This document shows positions 24,556 through 31,822 of a DNA stretch of 64,000 nucleotides, piece by piece. The first letter of the stretch is position 1; each line of letters starts with the position of its first letter. The DNA is taken from assembly GCA_903844735.1 (NCBI GenBank), contig CAIMUX010000079.1, forward strand, positions 62,001 to 126,000, written 5' to 3'. Both the position numbers and the translations under genes were made by a program. Below the pieces are notes generated by a model. It was not told the DNA's origin. It saw nothing but the letters and a program-made list of their open reading frames with translations, and ran no database searches. The stretch comes from Candidatus Eiseniibacteriota bacterium. GTDB taxonomy: Bacteria > Eisenbacteria > RBG-16-71-46 > CAIMUX01.

Positions 24556-26475
24556 TCAGGCCCGACTGTCCGGCCCAGTCGTGGCTGGGGAGAGCGTAAC
24601 AAAGAAGGTCGTGCCGCGGCCTTCTTCACTCTCCAGGCGGATGGTTCCGCCGTGCTTCTCCACGATGTCACGCACGATGACGAGGCCGAGGCCGGTCCCT
24701 GCCGTCTCCATCGCCTTGGCGTTCTCGGCTCGGAAAAACTCGGTGAAGAGCCTTTGCTGTACCGCCAGGGGGATTCCAATCCCGGAGTCGCTGACTTCGA
24801 GCAGGATCCGTCCGTCCTGAGCAAGAGAGAGCCCGATCCGGACCGTCCCCCCTTTCGGTGTGTACTTGATGGCGTTGGAGACCAGGTTCTCCAGCATCCG
24901 CTCCAGCATCCCGGGATCGCCGGAGACGGGGGGAAGGCCCTCCGGCGCGTCTACCGTGAAACGCTGCTCGCGCTCGGTTGCCTTGTCCTGAAAGGTCCGC
25001 CCGACATGGGCCGCCAGCTCGCACAAGTCGACGGGAACCGTGAAGTGCTCTCCTCGGATGCTGTGGCTCGTCGCCAGGACCATGAGTTCGCTCACCAGTT
25101 CGCTGAGAGAGACGGCCCGCCTCTTTATTCGCTGCAGATACTGGAGTTGCGTCGGGTTCATCCCTCCCGTATACCCCTCGCCCAGCACGTCGAGCATGCT
25201 GACCATGGCCGCCAGAGGCGCACGAAGATTGTGGGCGACCCGGAAACTGAAGCGTTCCCTCTCCTCGCCCAGATCCTCGACCGCTTGGTAGGCGCGGGCG
25301 TTCTCCAGCGCGATGGCCACCAGCTCCGCCGCCAGCCGGAGGAAATCGATGTCGTCCTGGCCAAAGCGCTCCGGGGCGCGCGCGTAGGCACCGAGGATTC
25401 CGATGACCCGGACTTCGTTTCTGAGTGGCACGAAGAGGACCGACTGGACCTGAGCCGCCGCCACTTCCTCCCCGAGCTGGAACAGCTCCTGCTGCGTGAC
25501 CTGCCCCGTGGCGAACGGCTCGCCGTCGAGGATGCTCTTGTTGAGCGGGCTGCGCGCGACATCCAGCTCCCGCCCCGCCGCGAACCGCGAGGGGAGCCCG
25601 TGGGAGGCGGCGTAGCGGAGTTTCTCTCCGTCATCGCTCAAGAGCTTCACCGACATGCCCTGCACCGCCATCACCCGGGCCAGCTCGGAACAGACTAAGT
25701 CAAGAATCCGCTCGGACCGGCGGCTGCCAACCATGGAATTCACGATGGTGTGGAGGCTGCGCAGCTTGTTGTTGAGGACTAAGACCGCCTCTGACAGCTC
25801 CGCCAAACGCAGGATCCGCCGCCGGACCATCTCCATGATGCTGGTGGTGACCAGGGAGCTGACGACCACCGTGACGGCAAAGAAGACCCAGGTGACGAGG
25901 GCAGGGAGGGCCTGGCCCGTGAGGGCGATGACCGTCGCGCCCCGGTAGGTCATCGGATGGTGTTGCAGGAGTCCGAAGCTCTCGGCCGCGTTGAGCAGAC
26001 CCATCCCCAGGGCTGCGATCACCGCAAACGCCCAAGCGGTGCGATGTTTCAGGAGGATGGAGGTGAAAATGATATGGAAGATGAAGAAGAAGACGAACGG
26101 GCTGGAGCCCCCCCCCGTGAAATGAACGAACAGGAAGATGGAGGCGAAGTCGCAAATCACCTGCCAGCGGGTGAAGCTCCGGAGCTGGTCCTCCGTCTGC
26201 AGTTCACGTTCCAGCTTGAACCGACGGTGCCACAAGTGGAAGAGAACATTGTAGGCGAGGATGAACAGCGAGACGAGGAAAAGGACCAGAGGCTCCAGCC
26301 GGACCTGAAGGACTCCGGCGATGAGGAGGCCGGCCCAGATCAGCGGCGGAACCCACCAGCGCAGGCGCACGAACCAGAGTGAGCGGTCCTTCAGCTCGTG
26401 GAGCAGGAGCAGGCGGCCCGCGCGCAGTTCATGGGGCGCGTGTGGGCCTGGCATTTCCGGCTCGGTTGAATCCAT
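24556..26475 (-). CDS. Membrane sensor histidine kinase with GAF domain
   Basis: A 639-residue kinase. The N-terminal half has about six membrane helices (WWVPPLIWAGLLIAGVLQV, ICDFASIFLFVHFTGGGSSP, FVFFFIFHIIFTSILL). A GAF domain follows at about 270-400. The HisKA dimerisation domain has phospho-His in FRVAHNLRAPLAAMVSMLD. The HATPase has N box LENLVSNAIKYTP and G boxes SGIGIP and GTGLGL. No response regulator is adjacent. It ends 100 bp before the Hdr-Mvh operon in the same direction, so it may be co-transcribed and sense redox or quinone state through its membrane part. The signal is unknown. Confidence 0.92.
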   Translation of the reverse strand: MDSTEPEMPGPHAPHELRAGRLLLLHELKDRSLWFVRLRWWVPPLIWAGLLIAGVLQVRLEPLVLFLVSLFILAYNVLFHLWHRRFKLERELQTEDQLRSFTRWQVICDFASIFLFVHFTGGGSSPFVFFFIFHIIFTSILLKHRTAWAFAVIAALGMGLLNAAESFGLLQHHPMTYRGATVIALTGQALPALVTWVFFAVTVVVSSLVTTSIMEMVRRRILRLAELSEAVLVLNNKLRSLHTIVNSMVGSRRSERILDLVCSELARVMAVQGMSVKLLSDDGEKLRYAASHGLPSRFAAGRELDVARSPLNKSILDGEPFATGQVTQQELFQLGEEVAAAQVQSVLFVPLRNEVRVIGILGAYARAPERFGQDDIDFLRLAAELVAIALENARAYQAVEDLGEERERFSFRVAHNLRAPLAAMVSMLDVLGEGYTGGMNPTQLQYLQRIKRRAVSLSELVSELMVLATSHSIRGEHFTVPVDLCELAAHVGRTFQDKATEREQRFTVDAPEGLPPVSGDPGMLERMLENLVSNAIKYTPKGGTVRIGLSLAQDGRILLEVSDSGIGIPLAVQQRLFTEFFRAENAKAMETAGTGLGLVIVRDIVEKHGGTIRLESEEGRGTTFFVTLSPATTGPDSRA

Positions 26476-26608
26476 CGCGTTCCTTCCATCAATGCGATTG
26501 GGAAGACCCTAACATCGGGGAGGCGTAACAACCAGGAAATCCGTCTCCCCCGACGGGATACGCCTTCTGCTAGACTCCGCGAAGGTTGCTTCCACTGGGG
26601 GTGGCATC

Positions 26609-27760
26609 GTGAAGGTCCTCCATCTCGACATCAGCACGGAATGGCGCGGCGGCCAGCAGCAGGTCCTCTACCTGACGCGGGGGCTGGAAGAACGCGGCGT
26701 GGTCTCGGTCGTCGCCACGACCCAAGGAAGCCCTCTGGCCCAACGACTCCGCCGGCAGGACCTGCCTGTGTTGGAACTGCCCGCGACTCCGATCTTCGCG
26801 CCGAAGCTCGGGCGCGCGTTGCAGCACATCCTGGCCGACCGCACCTGGCATATCCTGCACGCCCACACCGCCCATGCTCACACGCTCGGATTCCTAGCCT
26901 TCCGCATTCCGCCGCCGCGGTCATTCCACCGGCCTTCGTTCGTGGTCGCGCGCCGCGTCGACTTTGTGCCCTCGCGTGACCCGCTCACGCGCCTTAAGTA
27001 CACAAATGCGGGGCAAACGATCGTCTGTGTATCCGAGGCGATTCGCCGGGTCCTTCTTGCTTACGGCGTGGCGCCCGACTCCCTCCGCGTGGTGCCCTCC
27101 GGCGTGCAGTTGCCGGGCACGAGCCAGCCGGGCGACCCACTCCCTTCCGAGCTCGACCCGCAGCGGTCGCAGCAGGAACGGCTGGACTTGCGGGCAGAGC
27201 TGGGCGTGCCGGGTGACGCGCTCCTCCTCGGAAATATTGCGCAGATGGTGGAGCACAAGGGGCAGCGCTACCTGTTGGAGGCGATGCCGATCATCCGGCG
27301 AGCCGTGCCATCGGCTCACCTCGTGATCCTGGGGAGCGGCGAGCTGGAAAAGGATCTGCGCCGCCTGGCGGATCAGCTTTCCCTGGATGGCTCGGTCACG
27401 TTTGCGGGCTTCCGACCCGACGCGGCACGGTATCTGCCGGCCCTCGACCTCTTCGTTCTGTCATCGGTAGAGGAAGGTCTCGGCACCTCGACCCTCGACG
27501 CGCAGGCCGCGGGGGTGCCGGTCGTTGTGACCCGTGCGGGGGGCAGCCCGGAGACCGTGCTGGATGGTGAGACAGGACTTCTGGCCGAGCCGGCCAATGC
27601 CGAGGCGCTGGCCCTGCAATCCATCGTCCTGCTGAACGATCAGCCACGTCGCGTGCGCATGGGGATTGCGGGGCGACGCCACGTCGCGGAGGTCTTTACC
27701 GCAGACCGGATGGTAGACGAGACCCTCGCCGTCTACCGCGAGCTGACCAGCCGAGCATGA
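26609..27760 (+). CDS. GT4 family glycosyltransferase
   Basis: A 383-residue GT-B fold enzyme. The N-terminal acceptor domain begins VLHLDISTEWRGGQQQVLYL. The C-terminal donor domain starts at LLGNIAQMVEHKGQRYLLEA. The retaining GT4 signature is SSVEEGLGTSTLDAQAAGVP, with the E-x7-E pattern partly changed. PSGV ahead of the linker is typical. It starts with GTG and is divergent from the sensor kinase, with a 130-bp gap. The product is probably a lipid-linked or envelope glycan; the donor and acceptor are unknown. Confidence 0.9.
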   Translation: MKVLHLDISTEWRGGQQQVLYLTRGLEERGVVSVVATTQGSPLAQRLRRQDLPVLELPATPIFAPKLGRALQHILADRTWHILHAHTAHAHTLGFLAFRIPPPRSFHRPSFVVARRVDFVPSRDPLTRLKYTNAGQTIVCVSEAIRRVLLAYGVAPDSLRVVPSGVQLPGTSQPGDPLPSELDPQRSQQERLDLRAELGVPGDALLLGNIAQMVEHKGQRYLLEAMPIIRRAVPSAHLVILGSGELEKDLRRLADQLSLDGSVTFAGFRPDAARYLPALDLFVLSSVEEGLGTSTLDAQAAGVPVVVTRAGGSPETVLDGETGLLAEPANAEALALQSIVLLNDQPRRVRMGIAGRRHVAEVFTADRMVDETLAVYRELTSRA

Positions 27761-27887
27761 GACCCGCGGGGCCGGCGCCGCACCGGCACCGGCATTTCGC
27801 CTGGATCCGTTCGAGCGACGCTGGCTCAGCGCAGAGCGGATCGCCCCGGCCTCGCCACTTTACATGATCCGTCCGGTCGCGGCGGGC

Positions 27888-28523
27888 TCACCGCGTCGCG
27901 GATCGCCGCGACCCCGCCGCTAGCTTTCGCGCCGTGTCGATCGCCTCGCGCGCCATGGCGTCGCAGCGTTCATTCTCGGCGTGCCCTTTGTGGCCGGCCA
28001 CCCACGCGAAGACGGTCTCGTGTTTGCCGCTGAGCTCGCTCAGCAGTTCCCAGAGGTCCTTGTTCTTCACCGGCTTCCTATCCGAAGTCTTCCAGCCGTT
28101 GCGCCGCCAGGTGTGGATCCAACTCTTCATCCCATCGATGACATAGCGCGAGTCGGTGACCACGCGGACGCGGCTCTTCACCTTCAGGCGTCGCAGCCCT
28201 TCGACGACTCCCATCATCTCCATCCGGTTGTTCGTGGTGTCAAGGTCTGCGCCGGAGATCTCGAGGCGCCTCCTGCCGGCCGGGGAGACGAGGATGGCGC
28301 CCCAGCCGCCCGGGCCGGGGTTGCCGCTGCAGGCGCCGTCGGCATAGAGATCGACCGTGGGGAGGGTGTTGGCTGCGAGGGTGGGGGTGTCGGTTTCGCG
28401 CGAATCCCGGAAGTCGGGTGGGGTGGGGGCTGCCTTCGCCTTCCGGACGCGGGCACCCGGCGCGCGCGGGCGCGGGGTGCCGGTCGGGGTCGTCTTCCTG
28501 GTGGCTCTGCGTTCTGTGCTCAT
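27888..28523 (-). CDS. rnhA: Ribonuclease HI with N-terminal extension
   Basis: A 211-residue RNase HI that degrades RNA in RNA-DNA hybrids. The four catalytic acids are in VDLYADGACSGNPGPGGWG, NRMEMMGVVEGLRRL, VRVVTDSRYVIDG and NERCDAMAREAIDTA; the handle region WIHTWRRNGWKTSDRKPVKN is also present. About 55 basic and Pro/Ala/Thr-rich residues precede the domain from the ATG at 28523. They are likely a disordered tail, or the true start may be later. It is convergent with the glycosyltransferase gene. Confidence 0.93.
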   Translation of the reverse strand: MSTERRATRKTTPTGTPRPRAPGARVRKAKAAPTPPDFRDSRETDTPTLAANTLPTVDLYADGACSGNPGPGGWGAILVSPAGRRRLEISGADLDTTNNRMEMMGVVEGLRRLKVKSRVRVVTDSRYVIDGMKSWIHTWRRNGWKTSDRKPVKNKDLWELLSELSGKHETVFAWVAGHKGHAENERCDAMAREAIDTARKLAAGSRRSATR

Positions 28524-28654
28524 GTCAGCGGACGGTACCACGCCGGTCGCGCAGACGCGAGAGCCGGACGCCACCGTTCGTTTCCCCGGCAACGAGCACC
28601 GTAGCACCCGCTAGGAAGGGTCGACCGGATCAAGCAGACGCCGGGCCGCGTGAG

Positions 28655-28757
28655 TCGGCTGCAGATGCGAGGCGCGCGCAGGCCCCGGCGACGCAGGCGT
28701 ACCCCCAGGTACGCCGAGGAGACCGGGCCTGCGCGCAACGAAGCAGATGCGGCTGAA
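28655..28757. repeat. Palindromic interspersed element (REP/MITE-like)
   Basis: A roughly 100-bp imperfect palindrome between rnhA and the tldE-like gene. The core is GGCGTACC (28696-28703), loop CCCA, GGTACGCC (28708-28715), a perfect 8-bp stem. An outer arm pairs GCGCGCAGGCCCCGG (28674-28688) with CCGGGCCTGCGCGC (28723-28736). It is flanked by CAGATGCGAGG on the left and GAAGCAGATGCGGC on the right. The organisation (GCAGATGCGAGG, a CGTAC...GTACG core, then CGCAACGAAGCAGATG) is like intergenic repeats seen in several high-GC bacterial genomes. Only one copy was noticed here. Confidence 0.6.
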
Positions 28758-28767
28758 TCGCGCGGAC

Positions 28768-30144
28768 CTAAAGCGTAAACGTGAAGTCGTCGACCATCGC
28801 CCCCGGCAACCGCCAGCTTCCGGTGGACCGCTGGTAGTACGTCGAAGCGTCCAGAATGAACGACCGCTCCTGCGTCAGCCCCACGAGCTTCTCGCCGAGC
28901 GCGCGGTAGATCGTCTCGTCGAAGCGCATGACGTTGAGCGGAGCCGTGATCTTCCCATTCTCCACCCAGAAAGTGGCAAAACGGGTCATGCCGGTCATGC
29001 GGCAGCTCGGCCGGTCGCTGAAGTTCAGGTACCAGAGATTGTTGATGAGGACACCGGTGCCGAGACGGGCCGCGACCTCTGCTTCGGGGATATCCCCGGC
29101 GTCCATCTCCACTGACTCAGGACCCTCGTAGGAGTTGGCGCCATTGGTCGGCACGCCATACTCCTTCGCCGAGCGTGGCGAGACCAGGCAGTCCTTGTAC
29201 ACGCCTTTCTCTATGATCGTGACCGAGTCCGGCTTGATGAAGCCCAAGCTCTGGAAGTTCTGCGCCACACCGTCCTTCGTGTTTTCGCGAAGGGTGACGG
29301 CGGGATGCAGCTTCCACCCTTCCTCGACCATCTTGATCAGCATGGTCTGCTTGGTCCGGTGCGACTTGAGACCGAGGCCGCCCCAGCTCAGCATCCCGAC
29401 GATCTCGGAGAGCGCATCGGGGGCGAGGTAGACGCGATACTTCCCCGGGGCGATCGTTTTCGGCTCGCGAGCGAGGACTTCGAGCTGCACCAGGGCCGCG
29501 TCGAGGCGCCGCCGATACTCGGCCTCATCCCAGGAAAAGCCCGCGTAGCCGCACTTCACGGCCTTGTCGGCGCGATGGTAAAGGCTCCAATCGAGGTTGA
29601 AGGTGTGGCTGGAAAACCAATTTCTCTGCCCGAACGAGTTGGCGAACCCGGAGTAGATTCCGCCCGAGGCCCAGATCCCGACGAACTCGCGTCCGGCGGC
29701 GGCATCGAGGACCTGCGCCAGCGCCGTTCCCGCGTCAGGGGTCTCGTCCCGTCCGTGTGCTTCGGTGTCGTGGACCTCTCGGGAAAACAGCAGGTGCGGA
29801 TCGTCTTGGAGATGGGGCAGCCGCCCGCGCAACTCTTCGATCGCGGCATCGACCCGCGCCCGATCGGTGGTCGGCTCACCGCTCAGGGTGATCCCGGCCG
29901 AGGAGTGCCGACTGCCATCTACGAGCTCGATCGAGATCGACCGCTGCGTGACTCGGCCCGCCTGACGGATCTTCGCCTGGTTGAAGCGGACGAAATCGGA
30001 CTTCTCGGCACTGAACTCGGCCAGAAAGTCCTCGCCGCCGTGCAGCCGTGACTTGATGTGGTCGGCGAGCTCCAGGAAGCGGCCTTGAAGCTCGACATCG
30101 GTGTGCGCCCCGGTGGGGGACGGTGCGTTCGTTTCTTGGTTCAT
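28768..30144 (-). CDS. TldE/PmbA-like metalloprotease partner subunit
   Basis: A 458-residue protein of the TldD/PmbA family, U62 peptidase fold, without the HExxxH zinc motif, so the non-catalytic TldE-type partner. Recognisable parts are DFLAEFSAEKSDFVRFNQAK at the N-terminus, GFANSFGQRNWF, YRVYLAPDALSEIVGML and YLNFSDRPSCRMTGMTRFAT near the C-terminus. TldD/TldE heterodimers digest unfolded or modified peptides and mature some natural products and antitoxins. It starts 4 bp after the tldD-like gene stop, so the two form an operon. Confidence 0.88.
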   Translation of the reverse strand: MNQETNAPSPTGAHTDVELQGRFLELADHIKSRLHGGEDFLAEFSAEKSDFVRFNQAKIRQAGRVTQRSISIELVDGSRHSSAGITLSGEPTTDRARVDAAIEELRGRLPHLQDDPHLLFSREVHDTEAHGRDETPDAGTALAQVLDAAAGREFVGIWASGGIYSGFANSFGQRNWFSSHTFNLDWSLYHRADKAVKCGYAGFSWDEAEYRRRLDAALVQLEVLAREPKTIAPGKYRVYLAPDALSEIVGMLSWGGLGLKSHRTKQTMLIKMVEEGWKLHPAVTLRENTKDGVAQNFQSLGFIKPDSVTIIEKGVYKDCLVSPRSAKEYGVPTNGANSYEGPESVEMDAGDIPEAEVAARLGTGVLINNLWYLNFSDRPSCRMTGMTRFATFWVENGKITAPLNVMRFDETIYRALGEKLVGLTQERSFILDASTYYQRSTGSWRLPGAMVDDFTFTL

Positions 30145-30147
30145 GGA

Positions 30148-31581
30148 TCACTCCCCTCCGAAGACATCGACCTGGTGAAAGAGACAGGCGGGCGATGCGT
30201 GCCCGACGCGCACGACCTGGTTCGGCTCGGCCTTGCCGCAGTTTGGGGTGCCCATCAGCACGAAGGTCTCCGGGCCGCCGACCATCTTCAGATTGCGCCA
30301 GAACGACTCGGAGATCCCGCGGTAGTTGGGCTTCTTGACCAGGCCCTGGAGCTTGCCGTTCTCGATAAGTCGACCCCACTCGCAGCCGAACTGGAACTTG
30401 TTGCGCGAGTCGTCGATCGACCACGAGCAGTTCGTCTTCACATAGATACCGTGCTCCACCGCGGCGATCATCTCGTCCAGAGACGACGTGCCGGGCTCGA
30501 GGTTGAGGTTGGCCATCCGATCGAGCGGCGGGCGATTCCAGCTCTGGGCGCGGGCGTTGGCCACGCCGGCGACGCCCGCTCGCGCCTGGGAGACGACGCT
30601 TCCGAGAGGCCGCTCCAGGATTCCGGCGCGGACGATGTACTCCTTCGTCGCCGCAACGCCATCGTCGTCCACCGCGAAGCTCGCGAACTGCTCCGGCCGC
30701 GTCGGGTCGTAGGTGATGTTCATCAGATCAGAGCCGTAGCGGTAGCTCCCGAACATGTCGAGGGTGACGAAGCTGGTGCCGGCGTAGTTGCGCTCATCAC
30801 CGAGGATGCGATCCAACTCCAGCGGATGTCCGACCGACTCGTGTATCTGCAGGATCATCTGGTCAGGGGCGATGAGCAGATCCATGGTCCCGCTGGGGCA
30901 GTTCGGGGCGGTCAATAGCGCCAGCGCCTCGGCAGCTAGCTCGGGTGCGGCCGTGCGGAAGCCGACGGCGTCAATGACCTCCATCCCGCCCTGGCGGCAG
31001 AAGCCGCGTCCGCCGAGCGAGCGGGTGATCGTCTCCGACCCCTCGTTGGCGGTGGCCGACAGGCTCGGCACGAGATAGCTGAAGCGTTGGTGAGCGCGTC
31101 CTCCCTCGGCGGTCAGGTAGAGGCTCTCGGTCCCCACGTGGTAGAGGCCGCTCGACCAATCGACGATGCGCGGATCGGTCTTGAGCCGGGCGCACTGTTC
31201 GCGCAGGAGAGCGATCTTGTCGCCCAGGGGCACCGAGGCCCACGGAGTCTGCACGGGCGTTGTCCACTCCGCGTGCGGCTTCGGCATGGCGATCTTGCTG
31301 AAATCGATCACCGTGCGTCCGGCGCTGCGGCGAGCCCAATCGTGGGCGTCGGATGCCGCGCGGCGCAGGCCGGCCTCGGAGAGGTCGCACGTGGCGCCAT
31401 AGCCGATCCCGCCGCCATCTAAGACAGTGATCATGACGCCTGTGTCTTCGGCGGTCTGGACCGGCTGGACGATATCCTGCCGCACCGAGAGCGCCTCGGT
31501 TCGTTCACAGACGAACCGGAGGGAGACGAAGTCGGCCCGGGGCGCGACAGTGCGGAAGCGTTGCTCGAGGTCTTTGAGCAT
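30148..31581 (-). CDS. TldD-like zinc metalloprotease subunit
   Basis: A 477-residue catalytic partner of the TldE-like protein. The HExxxH metal motif is HESVGH in LQIHESVGHPLELDRILGDE. A C-terminal cysteine (TPNCGKAEPNQVVRVGHASP) is the third ligand region. ITVLDGGGIGYGATCDLSEA is typical of the substrate-channel domain. The ATG at 31581 follows an AAGGAGAA ribosome site. It precedes tldE by 3 bp. Natural substrates are unknown; no obvious precursor peptide lies beside it. Confidence 0.88.
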   Translation of the reverse strand: MLKDLEQRFRTVAPRADFVSLRFVCERTEALSVRQDIVQPVQTAEDTGVMITVLDGGGIGYGATCDLSEAGLRRAASDAHDWARRSAGRTVIDFSKIAMPKPHAEWTTPVQTPWASVPLGDKIALLREQCARLKTDPRIVDWSSGLYHVGTESLYLTAEGGRAHQRFSYLVPSLSATANEGSETITRSLGGRGFCRQGGMEVIDAVGFRTAAPELAAEALALLTAPNCPSGTMDLLIAPDQMILQIHESVGHPLELDRILGDERNYAGTSFVTLDMFGSYRYGSDLMNITYDPTRPEQFASFAVDDDGVAATKEYIVRAGILERPLGSVVSQARAGVAGVANARAQSWNRPPLDRMANLNLEPGTSSLDEMIAAVEHGIYVKTNCSWSIDDSRNKFQFGCEWGRLIENGKLQGLVKKPNYRGISESFWRNLKMVGGPETFVLMGTPNCGKAEPNQVVRVGHASPACLFHQVDVFGGE

Positions 31582-31756
31582 GCTGCGTTCTCCTTCAGCC
31601 GTGCGAGGGCCGGCGAGGTGTCCTGGAGCCGGGGGCCGGGCGTGCATGCGCGCCCCGACACGGCCGGTTTCGGCACGATGGCCGCAGCGGATTCTCGCCG
31701 ATGAACGCGGTGGAGGCAAGCACTTCCCCGCCGACCGCGACCGTTCCGCCTGAGGG

Positions 31757-31791
31757 GAAAGAAACCGCCCCCCGCTTGCACGGAGGGCGGT
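31757..31791 (-). terminator. Rho-independent terminator after the C25 protease gene
   Basis: On the minus strand the stem ACCGCCC (31791-31785) pairs with GGGCGGT (31770-31764) across a 14-base loop. A T-rich run (TTTCTTT) follows at 31763-31757. It lies about 30 bases downstream of the C25 protease stop codon and before the tldD-like gene, so it separates the two transcription units. Confidence 0.75.
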
Positions 31792-31822
31792 CTCACGCAC
31801 CGCACCAGTCGCGGTTACATCG

